A DNA stretch of 64,000 nt from Cytospora piceicola (Eukaryota > Ascomycota > Sordariomycetes > Diaporthales > Cytosporaceae), in contig JALQBC010000008.1 of assembly GCA_023375675.1 (NCBI GenBank), positions 930,001 through 994,000 of the forward strand, written 5' to 3'. Position numbers and translations under genes: made by a program. Below, piece after piece: positions 10,297-22,144 of the stretch; position 1 is the stretch's first letter; every line of letters begins with the position of its first letter. A model generated the notes under the pieces. The model was not told where the DNA came from and ran no database searches. It saw only the letters and a list, made by a program, of their open reading frames with translations.

Positions 10297-12727
10297 ATGG
10301 ACGTACCGCTGGCCGAAGACCGCGAGTTCGCCATGTTGGATGCAGGCCAGATCAGCACCCTGAACGCGGTGGAGCGCATGGGCGCGACGCTCTCGCTGTT
10401 CGGCATCATGCTCATATTCATCACCTTTGCCTTCTTCAAGCGCCTGCGCACCATCCCCAATACGTTCATCTTCTTCGCCTCCGTCGCCAACGTCGGCGCC
10501 TGCGTCGCCTGCCTAATTGCGTACAACGGGATCCAGGCTATGAACCTGGACCGGAATGCCGCTCTCTGTCAAGCACAAGGGTTTCTTTTTGAATGGTATG
10601 TTTCTGAGGGGTGTGATTGAGTTGTCTCGAGTTGGCATGCAACGGAGACTTATACATGTTTTGCCGACGCTGACACATGTTGCTTCACAGGTTCATGCAG
10701 TCAGACCCTTGGTGGTCGTTCGCCATGGCTGTTAACGTCTACATGGTCTTCTTCATGTCCTTCAACCCTACGACTTTCCGTCAGTACTTGTGGATCTACT
10801 GTGTGATTTGCTTCGGTCTTCCAGCAATCCCGGCTTTTGTTTTTCTTTTTATACGCGAAGAGAGGGGCCTCGTTTACGGGGATGCAGCGGTTAGTAAACC
10901 ACACTTCATCGGCTCTGGCCAGCTTAGACTACCTATATCACCCATCATATATACTGGATAACTGACAAAGCCTGAGTAGTTATGGTGCTGGATCAGCTCG
11001 GACTGGAACGCACTCCGGATATACTCTTACTACCTGCCCATCTGGGTGTGCACGGTTCTGTCTGCCGTCATATACTTTGCTATAGGCTACCATGTGTTCC
11101 ACCAGCGGAATCAGTTGCGCAACCTGTCACTGAGCAACCAGGCCAAGGATGACGAGGATGCCAACTTCGACTCCTCTGACATTCGAGACTCGGCAGAAAA
11201 GGTGTGTCACTTGTACTCCTTTGCGTATCGTCACTCCCGGCTGTCACTCCCGGCTGGTGCTCTTCATCTTGTGAAATCATAACATCCTCAACAAGATGGA
11301 ACTAAGCCTTTGGTCTATATGGAACTTTGGGAGGTGGACATGCCACACGCCACGCTCCTGGTGGGTGAACTGTAGTGCAGGCGGCCGTACTTGTGCATTG
11401 TGGATACGACATCGTTGTTACCTTCTCCGTTCCTTACATCTCATGATAGGACCACTAGTACTGGGGCTAGCCAGGAGGTATCAGTGGTGTTTAACGAAAC
11501 TAACAGTCTCACTAGAACCTGACAGCACACCCAGGTCCGGCCTACTATGGGACTGTCACGACAGAGGTCCAGGTGACCAGCGCGACGATCCCAACCCCAA
11601 ATAGCCAAAGATACCCAAGCCCGTTCCTCTCACCGCCAAGTTCACACCACAGCAACGGCACGCCCAGTCGACCGAGCGACGCCACATCGCTCCGGATAAG
11701 CCCTAACACTGAGGGCCCACCCCGACTCGCAACACCGATGCCCCCGCACGCCCTTGGCGGATTCTCGCCCGTGCAGACACACAACTACCCCTGGTCACGG
11801 GAGCCAAGCACGTTGCCCACCGGTGGCGACCAGGCCATGATATCAACCGTCACGACACTCACCAACAGTAACGACAGCGGTGGGTACGGGTATTTCATGG
11901 CGACTCATCCCCATCACGGGCGCCCACAACATACCGGCCACAGCTTCCAGAACACGGGCTTCAACGGGGCGACGCAGCTCACGTCGATATCAGCCGGGTC
12001 GTCGAACGCGGAAGACAACGACGCATCGCCATTTGGGATGCCCTCGCCGATGACAACGGTGGACCCGATACCATATCCATCCTCGCCCACCGTAAAGCTG
12101 AGAGCAGCGCCGGCACCCAAAAAGCCACAGGCAGGCAAGGGGAGGCGCGGGAGCCCTCACTTCAACCCCAACCCCAACGTGTTCCAGCGGCTGTCCAGGA
12201 CGACGAGCAAGTTCAGCTCCAGGCTGCGGAACATGGACCCCGTGAAGCTGGCGTACCTCCGGACGTCGTTCGTCTTCGCCATCTCGGTGCTCGTGACCTG
12301 GACGCCGTCGTCCATCAACCGCGTCTACACGCTCATCTACCCGGACCGGGCGTCGTGGGGGCTCAACATCGCGGCGGCCGTGGTGCTCCCGCTGCAGGGC
12401 GTCTGGAACGCCGTGATATACTTCACCACGTCGTGGAAGATCTTCCGCGAGGAGCTGGAGACCACCAAGCTCGGGAGGCGGGTCCTCGTGTCGCTGAGGC
12501 TGGACAGCGGGGCGGCGCTGGCGAGGAGGAGCGGGAGCTTCGCGCTGGCCTCGAGCGTGAGGACGCCGAGGAGCGAGATGGGGAGGAGCAGGAGGCTGGA
12601 GGGGGATAGTTATTATGAGAATGAAGTGGAGATGGTTAGTCCGGTCAGATCGCTCCCGAGGCCGCGGCCGGTTCAGAGGGGGAGTACGATTAGGGTGATG
12701 AGGAAGGGTTTGGATAATTTTGCGTGA
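10297..12727 (+). CDS. CrlA/cAMP-receptor-like G-protein-coupled receptor
   Basis: Four exons: 10297-10595, 10691-10889, 10980-11201 and about 11516-12727, about 643 residues. TM1-TM5 lie in exons 1-3 (GATLSLFGIMLIFITFAFF, FIFFASVANVGACVACLIAY, WSFAMAVNVYMVFFMSF, IYCVICFGLPAIPAFVFLFI, YYLPIWVCTVLSAVIYFAIG). A long Ser/Pro-rich third loop of about 220 residues follows. TM6 and TM7 (FVFAISVLVTWTPSSINRVY and NIAAAVVLPLQGVWNAVIYF) come after it. This order and the WTPSSINRVY/LPLQGVWNA motifs match fungal class V (cAMP receptor-like) GPCRs, which couple to heterotrimeric G proteins in nutrient or stress sensing. The last intron (11202-11515, 314 nt) is long; exon 4 is placed by the acceptor that preserves the frame through YYGTVTTEVQVTSA. 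The tail shows phosphorylatable Ser/Arg clusters. Confidence 0.87.
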
Positions 12728-13262
12728 GTTTCAACCATGATATCTCGCCAGTATGTGTGGGCGTCGGGTTTGGGATGGAGGTTTTTTGCGGAGAGTTTTG
12801 ATTCCGTCAGTTGCCACTTACAGGTACTTGACGGTCCATACAAATTGTATCATGTCTTTGAATCTTCTCCGGCGTCAAGTCTTGGGCATGTACCAACTCG
12901 ATATGTACGTAGCTAGTGCTGGACTATTACTTTGTCTGAGTAGTGTCAAGGCCGGTTTGGTGCAGGGGTATCCTCCTTTTTAATACCAACATAGATGATT
13001 GAAATAAGTTTTCAACCGCCAAATGCCTTGATACCCGCTCACGAGCATAACAACCTACTTAGTACAGAGGTGCCGGGAGTCCCATCATTGTCCAGTAATT
13101 ATTACCAGGGGTGAGTAAGGCTGCCCTTCGAGCCAGAATTGAAGTCAATGAAACTGAACATAGAGCAACGAGGGTGGTGAGACAATCGAAACAGCATTTG
13201 GAGATATTTTGAGAAGTTTCATGTAAACAACATATAATACGAAAACCCACATAGCCCTGTAT
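12728..13262. other. Convergent intergenic region
   Basis: This is the 3' flank of both the GPCR (plus) and the alcohol dehydrogenase (minus). AT-rich stretches may carry polyadenylation signals; no gene is supported. Confidence 0.5.
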
Positions 13263-14585
13263 TTATGCTTTGTCCAGATTCATGACATACTTCCCTTGGA
13301 CCTGGTTGCGCAGTGTCAGCTAATACGGTACTCTACCATCAGATGAAACATTTTTTGAAGTTGAAGTGCTTACCTTGCCTTTACTGACATCGTCCATCAG
13401 TTCAGATAGTCTCTCCAGATCCGCCCACTGCACCTTGGGCTTGACCAGGCCCCTCTTGACAAATTCAAGAGCATCCAGCGTATCCCGTCGCGTCCCGACG
13501 GCGGTGCCCTGAATCTTATATCCGGACATAATGAACATCCACGGGTGCACGGTAAATACCCCAGCCGGTGGCGGTATTCCCACACACATCAGCGTCCCAA
13601 ACGGCGCCAGCATGTCCATCGCAGACTGATACGCCGCAGGCACTCCGGTGCACACGAATACCGCACTCACTCCCAACCCCCCAGTGAGCTTCTTGACTTC
13701 GTCCCCGACGCCCGAGGCCTTCACCTCAGGGCTCACGATGTCAACGTAGTGCTCCGCGCCCACCTCCAGCGCGTGCCCACCCTTCTCAGCACCGGCGTCC
13801 GTAGCAATGACGCGATACCCCATCGCCTTGCCGAACGCCACCGCAAAGGCACCCACCCCCCCTCCCCCACCACAGACAGCAATCCACTGCCCCGGCGTCA
13901 GCCCGTCACACGACTTGATGGCCTTGTACGCCGTGACGCCCCCACACAGCACGGGCGCCAGGATCTCGTCGGGCACGTCCCCGAACCGCTCGTCGGGGAT
14001 CCGCAGCAGGTACCGCGCCGGGACGAGCGCGTACTGGGCGAAGGTCCCCTCGACGGACGCCCCGGAGTGCGGCTTGGCCGCGCACCGCGTCTCGCCGTCC
14101 CTCGTCGTGTTGGTGCAGAACGCGCAGCTCCCGCACGAGTCCCGCGTCCACGCCACGCCCACGCGCTGGCCGGCCTCGATGCTCGGGTCGAGGGCGGCGA
14201 CGTTTCTGCCCAGGGACTCGACGCGCCCGACGCCTTCGTGGCCTAGTATCGTCTTGGTGGGCCCCATGAGGCCGGACGCTTGGAGGCAGTCGGTGCCGCA
14301 GAGGGAGGTCAGGTTGAGGCGTACTAGGACTTCATTGGGGCCGGGCTGGGGCTTGGGTAGGGTTTGGATCTCGATCTTTGGTGGAGAGCCAGACTCCTGG
14401 GGGTCATGAATCAGCTCATTGGTCTCTCAGGTATTCAGTCTGGCCGGGTGATGGCTCAACAATGATATCATGCCGTAGGACCAATATTTGATATTGGCTC
14501 GCTTGATCATTTACACGGGGCTTAGTCAACAACTCTGACTTACCGTTATCACGGCGGCTTTGTAGGTTTCTTGGCTAACAGTCAT
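13263..14585 (-). CDS. Zinc-dependent medium-chain alcohol dehydrogenase
   Basis: Three exons: 14585-14544 (14 codons), 14423-13374 and 13301-13263, about 376 residues, near the usual ADH length. The catalytic zinc motif starts with Cys56 in SLCGTDC and continues at GHEGVGRV (75-82). The structural zinc loop is C111-x2-C-x2-C then a fourth Cys at 128, ten residues later instead of the usual seven. The Rossmann fingerprint is CGGGGGVGAFAVAFGKAMG. The last exon ends GKVQGKYVMNLDKA, typical for fungal ADH1-type enzymes. It would interconvert alcohols and aldehydes with NAD(H) in the cytosol. Both introns are inferred because the unspliced frame loses the ends shared by the family. No partner gene identifies the substrate. 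Confidence 0.9.
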
Positions 14586-15320
14586 CTTGACGGATATGCT
14601 CACTGATACTTCAAGAACATAAATTATTTGACGGAGGCCATGGAATCCCACTGGGTCAATAAGACAGGATGGCTTGGTTCAAATACCCTTTCCCTTACAA
14701 CCTCGGTGAGTTGGGGAACGGACATCTCGTGACAACACTGTGATGCTATGAAGGCTGTCGTCCTCGTGAGCACTGGACAGTGGGTTGCAAGACTGCGTCC
14801 GTTCGGCCGGAGGTGGACCTCCAACTCCAAATATCGTAGTCAGCTCGGTGGGCGGACATTGACAATTTGCCAATCCTGACAAACTGGAGAGGCTTTCCGC
14901 ACACCCTCTCGCAACAAACTCCGCGTTCAAAGTCACATCCCCAAGAACTTGGAGGAAAGGGTGTGGTGGGGCGTGCTGCACGCCTCGGATAGATCATGCG
15001 GGGTGTTACATCGGGGAGTTAGGGGAACCTTGAACGATCCCAATAGATCGGCATGATGAGTTCAGAGGAACTGAATCACGGCGAGCGAAATACAATACCA
15101 GTGTGACTTCGGAGAGGATTGGGGGACTCAGAGGCACTGTGTGACGTGTTCAAGGTGACAGAATACAGCTGGCTTGTGATTTGCATCAGGAGTCCCGAGA
15201 CCACTGGAGGATCTGCAAGATCGGTTTCGTATTATGTGCCACTTCCTATCTCGATTCTTAATGTATTTGGCTTTACATCGTCCCGTGGTCACTCTTGGCA
15301 TGATGCTTGAGTACTAGAAA
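14586..15320. other. Intergenic, no gene recognised
   Basis: Upstream flank of the alcohol dehydrogenase. Short frames on both strands lack motifs. Confidence 0.45.
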
Positions 15321-15740
15321 TTACCCACTGTTCCGTGTCCAAGCATCCACTCGTTCGTTCAAGTTCATACGCCTCAGTGCGGCATCCGCGTAATCAGTAC
15401 CACCGGCCTCAGACCTGAAGCCCCATTCACTGGGACTGATAGTCTCGACCTCCGTTTGCTGTTTCGGACTCTGATCAGACCTAGCTTGCCAAACTCTCTG
15501 ACGGCTCTTCCGTTTTTGAAACAGCAGTAACCCCACGACGCACAACACGAAGGTCATGGATCCTATGGCGATACCAGCGATGGCACCGTGGCTCAGACCT
15601 TGCCGGGAGGATGTTGGAGGAGACGGTGACGATGTTACTGAGGAGGAAGTGGTGGTAAAGTTGACCACAGAGCTGGCAACCACAGAGCTCGTAGATGAGG
15701 AGATGGTGACCACGAGGTGACGATATAAAGCCGAGGTTGA
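15321..15740 (-). pseudogene. Ser/Thr-rich single-pass membrane protein fragment
   Basis: The minus-strand frame reads a Ser/Thr-rich stalk (SSSTSSVVASSVVNF, TTTSSSVTSSPSPPTSS), a membrane segment (AIAGIAIGSMTFVLCVVGLL) and a basic then acidic cytoplasmic tail ending NLNERVDAWTRNSG. This resembles the C-terminal part of fungal wall-stress sensor/mucin-like proteins (Mid2/Wsc topology). No ATG lies in this frame before a stop near 15745 and no good acceptor is visible, so the N-terminal ectodomain is missing. It is either a truncated gene or the last exon of one whose 5' part I cannot join. Confidence 0.45.
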
Positions 15741-16052
15741 AGGAATTCAGGAAGATCGTTCCAAATGTTGTTTCACAACCCAACACTAAGTCTAGGAAGG
15801 TCCATATGAAGCTATCCGTCATATTATAGATGCTAATCGTTCAATACACGTATAGGCCCCTCCGAAATATTATTGACACCTGTGAACGATTCACCGACAC
15901 CATATCCTCCCTACGAACGAGTGCAGTTATCACAATTTTTCCTCATGTTGGATAGTGGGCCAAGATACGTCAATCCCAGTCCAGTTGAAAAGTCATACTG
16001 GTCTCGGCTTACAGTGGATACGCTGGTTCTCTATGAAAAGACGTGGGGGCAA

Positions 16053-16680
16053 TGAAAGGTCCAAGTGACGGGATGACTGCCTGTAAGTATTTGGGCCCAA
16101 AAGACCGGTACATCGGGTTCTCTCTCACTAATAATTTATGGTAGATAAGCAGTTCCACGGATACTTTCTCAGCCTCCGACCCAGAAAAAAGGATCCCACA
16201 GACGAGCTCATAACGGACGTATGGCATCGGCTGCCGCTTAAGGATCAAGAGCCAGCCAAGAAAGATCTTGTTCTGGCCGCTTTGTACATGGTGCACATGC
16301 AAATGATTAACCCATATGATCGACCAAGTTTCGTTGGAAAGATCAGCTCTAGTGGATTCTCACGTACCAGGAACAAATTCCTCAGCCACTAATTACGCCA
16401 ACTGGGTGAGGTGCTCTTGCGGATGCGGCAGGCTGTGGAGCTTCGCAAACGGTGGGATTGGCCTACATTGGGATCGACTCCAGACTGTAGGCCAACAGTG
16501 TCGCGCAGAGATACCTGTACAGAACAAAGAAGAGGTATCACCAAATGGCGGACTACATATATTCACCACTGATGCCGAAGACCGTAGGCGGCAACGACTG
16601 CACTACTTCAGCGTCAATCTCAATGAGTGGAACCAAGATCAATCAGATGCTGATAGGCTACATCTTGGAGATAGCCTCTA
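16053..16680 (+). pseudogene. Broken or multi-exon hypothetical gene
   Basis: A possible ATG at 16053 (or 16074) leads to a GTAAGT donor at 16084 and a TTATGGTAG acceptor at 16143. The next part reads coding-like: KQFHGYFLSLRPRKKDPTDE through KKDLVLAALYMVHMQMINP to SFVGKISSSGFS. Beyond about 16380, two more coding-like segments lie in other frames: LGEVLLRMRQAVELRKRW near 16400-16460 and DRRRQRLHYFSVNLNEW near 16580-16635, ending at a stop near 16680. I do not recognise the family and found no splicing that joins all parts cleanly, so frameshift decay is likely. Confidence 0.3.
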
Positions 16681-17235
16681 AGAAGTATTCAGTTGCTTCT
16701 ATGCGGAGTGGATAGGAGAGGCCGTTGGGCCGTTACCAGCATCGTCTTGACAACATATGTACTGGGCCGAAGTCTAGAGCTCAATGATTATTCATTTCAG
16801 ATCCTTGAAAATGCGGGTTTGGACCTGAAACAGAAGATCTTGAGGAATACCGCACCTCTATTCCTTATAAAATGTACACTTCTTGTGTTTTAAAAAAAAC
16901 ACTTGCTGTACCCTCACTGAAGCGTTTGCGAGGTGGGCAGGAAGGAAAACACAGTGTGGGCAAGGAATCGAGGGAGCTCGGCAAAGTGAATATGGATGAC
17001 GACAAAGAGCTCTTTCATAACCTTGACCCGTATACATAAGACGCAATTCAAATATCACGGTGAGACACATACGTGGCTAGGATCAATATTGATTGCATAT
17101 TGATTGCAGAACTGCGAAGGCGGCGTAAATAAGTTCCAACTACACCACACACACACACACACATGTATATAATATTTATCTGCAAATATATACCACGCTA
17201 CTCAATTCACCTGTTCCCTGATACAAGCTGGTTCA
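16681..17235. other. Intergenic with (CA)9 microsatellite
   Basis: No coding region is supported. A (CA)9 run lies at 17146-17163, just past the 3' end of the Bys1-like gene, followed by AT-rich sequence with TATATAATATTTA. Confidence 0.5.
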
Positions 17236-17837
17236 TTAATCCCCGTACGAACACAAGTACATCCAAGCATCCGCCTCGTTGTCATTGCAAAGCGAATACT
17301 GGACGTCGTCGCAAGACGTCTGTCCAACCTCGGGGCACCACTCACAGTCATTCTCCCCAGGGGCGCACTCCAGCTCGGGACAAGCCCCGCCCATCTCTGG
17401 GAACCTGACCGCCCGCTCGTAGTCGGTGAACGGGTCCCCGTTGACAATGGAGAGGTCCACCCATGTCCGCCCGTTGATGGTCATCTCCATCTGATACTGG
17501 TAGTCATCAGGCTCGGACGGGTCCGGGGAACACTTGAGGGCGGTTCCATAGTTATCCTGGCGGAGAGTCATTAGTACCGCCAATCATCACGTGAATTAAA
17601 TTTGTTCGGGGTAGCGAGGCTAGCAGAAATACTCACGTCCATCGACTCCAGTGGACTTCTCCACGAATCACCTTCAGCCACTTCAAAGATTTTGGTGGCC
17701 TCGCCTATTTCGTCGTTGCTGCGGGTTCCCATACAGAATACAGGAAAGTCACAGTCATTCTGGACGTTCAGGAAGCTCCCGAGGGTTCCAGGGACCAGGG
17801 AAAAGGCCACGAGGGTTGTTTGGCTGGCGTAGTGCAT
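17236..17837 (-). CDS. Bys1-like / thaumatin-fold small secreted protein
   Basis: Two exons, 17837-17637 and 17556-17236, joined in phase 0 (GAC|GTGAGT ... GCCAG|GAT), about 173 residues. The N-terminus MHYASQTTLVAFSLVPGTLG acts as a signal peptide. It is followed by FLNVQNDCDFPVFC, the opening motif of the Bys1 (Blastomyces yeast-phase-specific) family, and the W-x-S-P-L-E core (GDSWRSPLESMD). The C-terminal part has paired cysteines (CPELECAPGENDCEWC, SCDDVQYSLCN) and YQMEMTINGRTWVDLSIVNG, consistent with a beta-rich disulphide-bonded secreted protein. Function is not established; such proteins are often stage-specific and some are effector candidates. TATATAAG at 17920-17927 (minus orientation) may be its TATA box. 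Confidence 0.75.
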
Positions 17838-19257
17838 ATTGATAGGTGCTATGATGTGCAGTCTTTGTGGAAATGACAGAAGAGGAAATGGAGTGCATCG
17901 GAACATGAGACCTGAGGCGTCTTATATAGATTTCTGGCGAAGAAAAGAAAAGGCTTCGGGCACAGACTCAGTTGAGTCGTCCATGGGTTCTACAGAGAGT
18001 TAAATGTTCCCGTTTTAGGTTATTAGAGGTAGACACGACTGCCCTGTTAGCGAAACTTAAAGCGTCAGCTCGTCCATACTGGACGTCCCTGCCTTCCCCG
18101 AAAAGCTCTCCCCGGTTCATCAACAGCTCTTTCTGGTATTAGTGTCCGGGCTGTGGATGAACGGCTCATTAGAAGGAAACCTTCAAGCCCGCTCAGGCAC
18201 CTGAATGTCTCCTTGCAACACGTAAACCAAGGACTAGTAAGTCGCCCGGAAGTCGCCCTTCCTGAAGATATGGTGGGTTTTTTTTAACTTTAGAATACCT
18301 TATTTGTTTATGAATAATTGGTTGTTGGCTCATGCGGTTGGTGTATCAGACGGTCCGTGGGGTACACGGCCCCAACGGAGTCTGGAATTTGAAGCCAAAG
18401 TGGCACTCTGACACCCCGTGGGACGATAACATGATAGAAGTCAACTGGTGCATACCAATTAGGGAGGACCGGTGCTACGACTTAGATGTAAAGGGCCCAA
18501 GGTAGAATGGCCGGTTGAACTGTGACCCACCTGAGTACCAAGGCACTTTAAAGCACAAACAATTAGTTTTCCGCGTGCTTTACTGTGCAGGTGAAATCAA
18601 ATAGAGTGTAATAGAGTAACGGGGCCAGCCCGTTTCGAGTAGTATTTTGTTAATGTTGTGGAGAAGAAATGTCCAGTGCGTTTACCATAGTCAAGTTATT
18701 CTTATATGCACCGTAAACAAACCGAACGTTCCTTCCCCTTCCCCTACTACACAGGCTAGGTAGTACTTGCATGTATTAAATATTCAAAAAGCAAGAGGTG
18801 ACGGACAGGCTCGGCGCACGGACTTCCATTGTTGATAACCGAAACACGGCCACGTGTCACAATCTTCAATTTCTTTTCGTTTTTATTTTTGTTTTCATTC
18901 CAAGTAAATGACTGGGCTAACGTTTCATGGGGAAAGTATCTACATCACTACCAGTTGACGGGTCCAGGTGGTTGGTATCAAAAACACAAAACCTAACGAA
19001 GTAGTAGAGGGAGGCGGCATCAAGAGAAATTCAGTAATCAATAACCTGTCGAATATGTCCCAAAACTATCAATGTACAAGTAAATATGTTTGCCATAAAT
19101 TGCATACTCAAGCATGTGTACATTCACCATGACAGTCGGAATGTCCAACAAGGCTACAATCTTCAAAATGCCTGATTAAGTAGTAGCCCTGGTCACGGCC
19201 ATCTATCTTACCGGCAGGAAAGGGGTTACGATCCCATTCCACTCACTACACAAAAAC
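17838..19257. other. 1.4-kb intergenic region
   Basis: No coding region is supported on either strand. T-rich and A-rich tracts are common (18278-18286, 18870-18895). It is upstream of the Bys1-like gene and downstream of the bZIP gene. Confidence 0.45.
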
Positions 19258-20542
19258 CTAGAAATCAAGCAACGGGTTGCGCTCATCCCCTCGCATATTC
19301 CGCCACCATTCGCTCTGCCGCACCAGCTCCCCGTCCTCACCCCCCAGGAATTTCCAATACTTCCGTATGAACCAAGGCTTGGCCTCCCAGCTTCTGCTGT
19401 CCGATGGAGTACCGGTCGACGCGTGGCCAGTAGAGCAGTCACGATCTCTCCTGCCAACACCTGCGCCTCCCCAGCACATGACTCCGTCCATCAAATCGTG
19501 AAACAGCGTACTATCATCAATCATATGTCGATTCTTGATGATGTTGTTTCTAAACGTTGGAAATGGTAGCACGTCAAACCAAGGGGGATGCCGGATGAGG
19601 ATCTGCTCCCTGGTTGGCCTCAAGTCCGGCTTCAGGCTTCTGAACATGCTCTGTATGGTGCGCACCATGCTGTCGTTCGCACTATTGTCGAGAGCCCCTT
19701 TTGTCGGTCGGGAGAAAGGCGAGATGCTATTTTCGCAGCAGAATGTATCTTGGTCGAGCCCGAGCTGAAGGCAGTTGGTCCAAATGGCATCGACACAACA
19801 CATACGTTCGATACGCAGGGAGTTCATGTAGGGGTCTGCTGTGGCAAATTTCGGTCCGATACTGACGAGCTGGTATGTTGGGTTCTTCGGCGGTCCACAC
19901 GAACGTACTTGGACATGTCGGGTGGAACACCCGCAGTCGGCATATTCCGACACCCAGCATGGTTCTATTTTGTCCCTGTACTTGTCGACAATGAGGTGGG
20001 AGGGATCTATAGCAGTAGTCGGGTCCCATTCGGAAAGCTCAAGCCCGGACAATTCGGTGCCAGAATTCGATTCAATATCAAATGCGGTCGCATCAGAGAA
20101 CCACAGGTCAAAAGTATCGCTCTTCCGGGACAGAGCAAGGCAGGGATCCTGCTGTGGTGCATGCTTTGGGGCATTCTGCGGACCCGTAGTAGCAGTGGGT
20201 GGGGCCACATGAGGTGTGGGCACTGCCTCCTCTGCCCTATTGTTCGCGACAGACGCCGCGAGCGCCTCGAGATTGTCTAACTTCTTGCGGAGCTTTTCAC
20301 CTGGACTCGAGGATTAAAACAGAGTCCATGACAATATCGGAGAAGGACCCTACGCGATGACGCATGGGTATGGAGAACTTACGATACCTCTTTTGGGCCT
20401 GGATGTTCTGTTGCCGCCTTTTCTCCGGATCGCGGCGAACGGGTCTCCGTGTCTCCGTGTTGTTCTTCGCACATTTCCTGCCAACTGCGGCTTGGTCTGC
20501 AGGAGCGTGAGGGGTCAAACTCATTGTATCGGCGTGGTCCAT
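19258..20542 (-). CDS. bZIP transcription factor with DUF3425-like C-terminal domain
   Basis: Two exons, 20542-20383 and 20300-19258, about 400 residues. The intron falls inside the basic region: RRDPEKRRQQNIQAQKRYR ends exon 1 and EKLRKKLDNLEALAASVANN opens exon 2. Together they form a basic region plus short leucine zipper. The C-terminal third contains LRPTREQILIRHPPWFDVLP, FPTFRNNII and a helix-rich end, the signature of the DUF3425 domain found in many fungal bZIP regulators of secondary metabolism and development. The middle is Ser/Thr-rich and acidic, a possible activation region. The basic region has RRQQNIQAQKRYR, close to the N-x-x-A-x-x-K/S-R pattern of Yap-like factors. Targets cannot be read from the sequence. 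Confidence 0.88.
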
Positions 20543-21466
20543 GTTGTGTGCGTTGTACTCTAGGGTATCCGTGGCTGATAGGATGCAGGTAACAGAACAG
20601 AGTTGAAATGAGAAGATGGTTCAGGGATGACATGTGGTCGGAATAAACTCAAGCTGACGGCTGATGGCTGATATCAGCCACCGACTCATGTCATCCCGGA
20701 ATTTGACATTTGTCCGGAATCCGTCGCTGACCCCGGGCGCCGGCAATCCTTCGCGTTGTAGATTGAGGGTACCCCTTTTATCATCACCCTTTTAGAATAT
20801 GTCAGTGTCTTATCATACAAATCTGCTGGACATATTTTTCTCGTGTACGGAACCTGATATTTACGATATATCATATATCATGCTGATTTCCCACATGTGC
20901 AGATACTCCAAAGGGTGTGCCCATTTTTGGTGGTCATTATAAAGCTATTTCATCACCGCCTAATCTCGAGGCACCCTAGATTACAAGGTTGTCTGTGTGC
21001 TTGTAAGTCAAGGTTCCACCAGACAGGGACAGCATTCAAGAAGGCTTACCCGACACAGGAAAAGAAAGTAGAAAATTGAATCTGGATCGGGCGATACGCG
21101 TCTCTCGAAAAAGGGGTTGCGGCTGACGCGTACGACTTTGTCTTTCCAGTGATTGTCGGGAGGTGAAAATCGCTTTACAAAACGGACATCTGGACAAGCA
21201 AATGTGGAGCTGGGACAACCGTCGTAGGGGTTAACCTACGCAACTTCGCTAACTGGCTCGCCAACCTCACAACTAAGTCGTTTCTACTTCCGCCTTTTTG
21301 ACCAGAACTCTGGGATGGAACTGGTCACCTTACAGTCCCAAGGTTTTGATTTCAGAGACAACTTTTATCCTACATATGCACTCCATCATGATCCGTTCTC
21401 AAGAGCTGGAATTTCGGACCAGGCAGATGTCCCAGGGACGAGTGTGACCGTCCTGAGCAGGAGCGT
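20543..21466. other. Intergenic, no gene recognised
   Basis: Upstream flank of the bZIP gene and downstream flank of the NADAR gene. A palindromic AGCTGACGGCTGATGGCTGATATCAGCC-like segment lies at 20650-20680. No RNA gene or coding frame is supported. Confidence 0.45.
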
Positions 21467-22144
21467 TCATTCTTCGCTACTCGTAACTACGACAGTATCC
21501 TCTCGGCTCTCCCTAGCCAGGGCCGCCTCGTCTTCCTTCCGTAGCTTCTCCCTGACCTCCATGGGTGCCTTCCCCAGCCTGTTCTGCCCCCAGAGTTGTC
21601 GATACGACGTGGCATTCTTGGCCGAGTATCCGATCCCCCATACACGGTCCTGCGGGGCCGCCTCGACCAGCAGACGGTCGCCGGTAGCGAGCAGCTTCCG
21701 CCTCAGCTCGATGTCTTGGCCGAACTTGGCCACGTTCCCGGCCACGACCACGTCGCTCTTGACCTTATCCCAGCTCTCGTCGGTAAAGCCAGCTGTCCGC
21801 CTGCCAAGCCGCTTCTGCTCCTTAGGGCTGTCCCTCGAGAGCACTTGCCGCTGCGTGTCCCGGTCACGGAACCGTCCCGCCTTGCAGTACATCATGAACT
21901 GTTCGGCACAGTTGAAGGTGATATCGCCGCTGGAGGGGTTATTTGCGTCATCTTCATCGTCGTCGATGGGTTGTTCGATGAGCGAAGATATTTGTGACTT
22001 GCTGACAGTGAAGCTGCAGGGATACCACTGGCAGAGCTCTCCGCATCCGGCATTTGGCATGTAGAAGAAGAGAGGCTTGCCCCCGTGTACGTCTTCGCTG
22101 GGTGCTGCATCAACTTGGTTGTCTGTGGTGCTTGGGCCCTCCAC
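21467..22144 (-). CDS. NADAR-domain (YbiA/RibX-like) protein
   Basis: About 226 residues. The frame is open from at least 22170, but no in-frame ATG is visible there, so the first residues or a small first exon are missing; 22144 is a GTG. The fold signature is present: LFFYMPNAGCGELCQWYPCS at the start, FNCAEQFMMYCKAGRF, LLATGDRLLVEAAPQDRVWG and WGQNRLGKAPMEVREKLR. In bacteria and plants NADAR proteins cleave N-glycosidic bonds of riboflavin-pathway intermediates, and some remove ADP-ribose from nucleobases. An acidic insert (DDDEDDANN) interrupts the first third, as in several fungal members. The upstream minus frame 22175-22477 is proline-rich and may be leader sequence. Confidence 0.85.
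   Translation of the reverse strand: MEGPSTTDNQVDAAPSEDVHGGKPLFFYMPNAGCGELCQWYPCSFTVSKSQISSLIEQPIDDDEDDANNPSSGDITFNCAEQFMMYCKAGRFRDRDTQRQVLSRDSPKEQKRLGRRTAGFTDESWDKVKSDVVVAGNVAKFGQDIELRRKLLATGDRLLVEAAPQDRVWGIGYSAKNATSYRQLWGQNRLGKAPMEVREKLRKEDEAALARESREDTVVVTSSEE

Noticed and set aside
10083..10592. Frames of 147 (minus) and 163 (plus) residues over the GPCR start
   Set aside because: Shadows of the receptor exon and of the CAC repeat, with low-complexity His/Gly runs.
13545..14409. Plus-strand frames of 200-233 residues over the alcohol dehydrogenase
   Set aside because: They are antisense to a gene with full catalytic and structural zinc motifs and arise from its high GC content.
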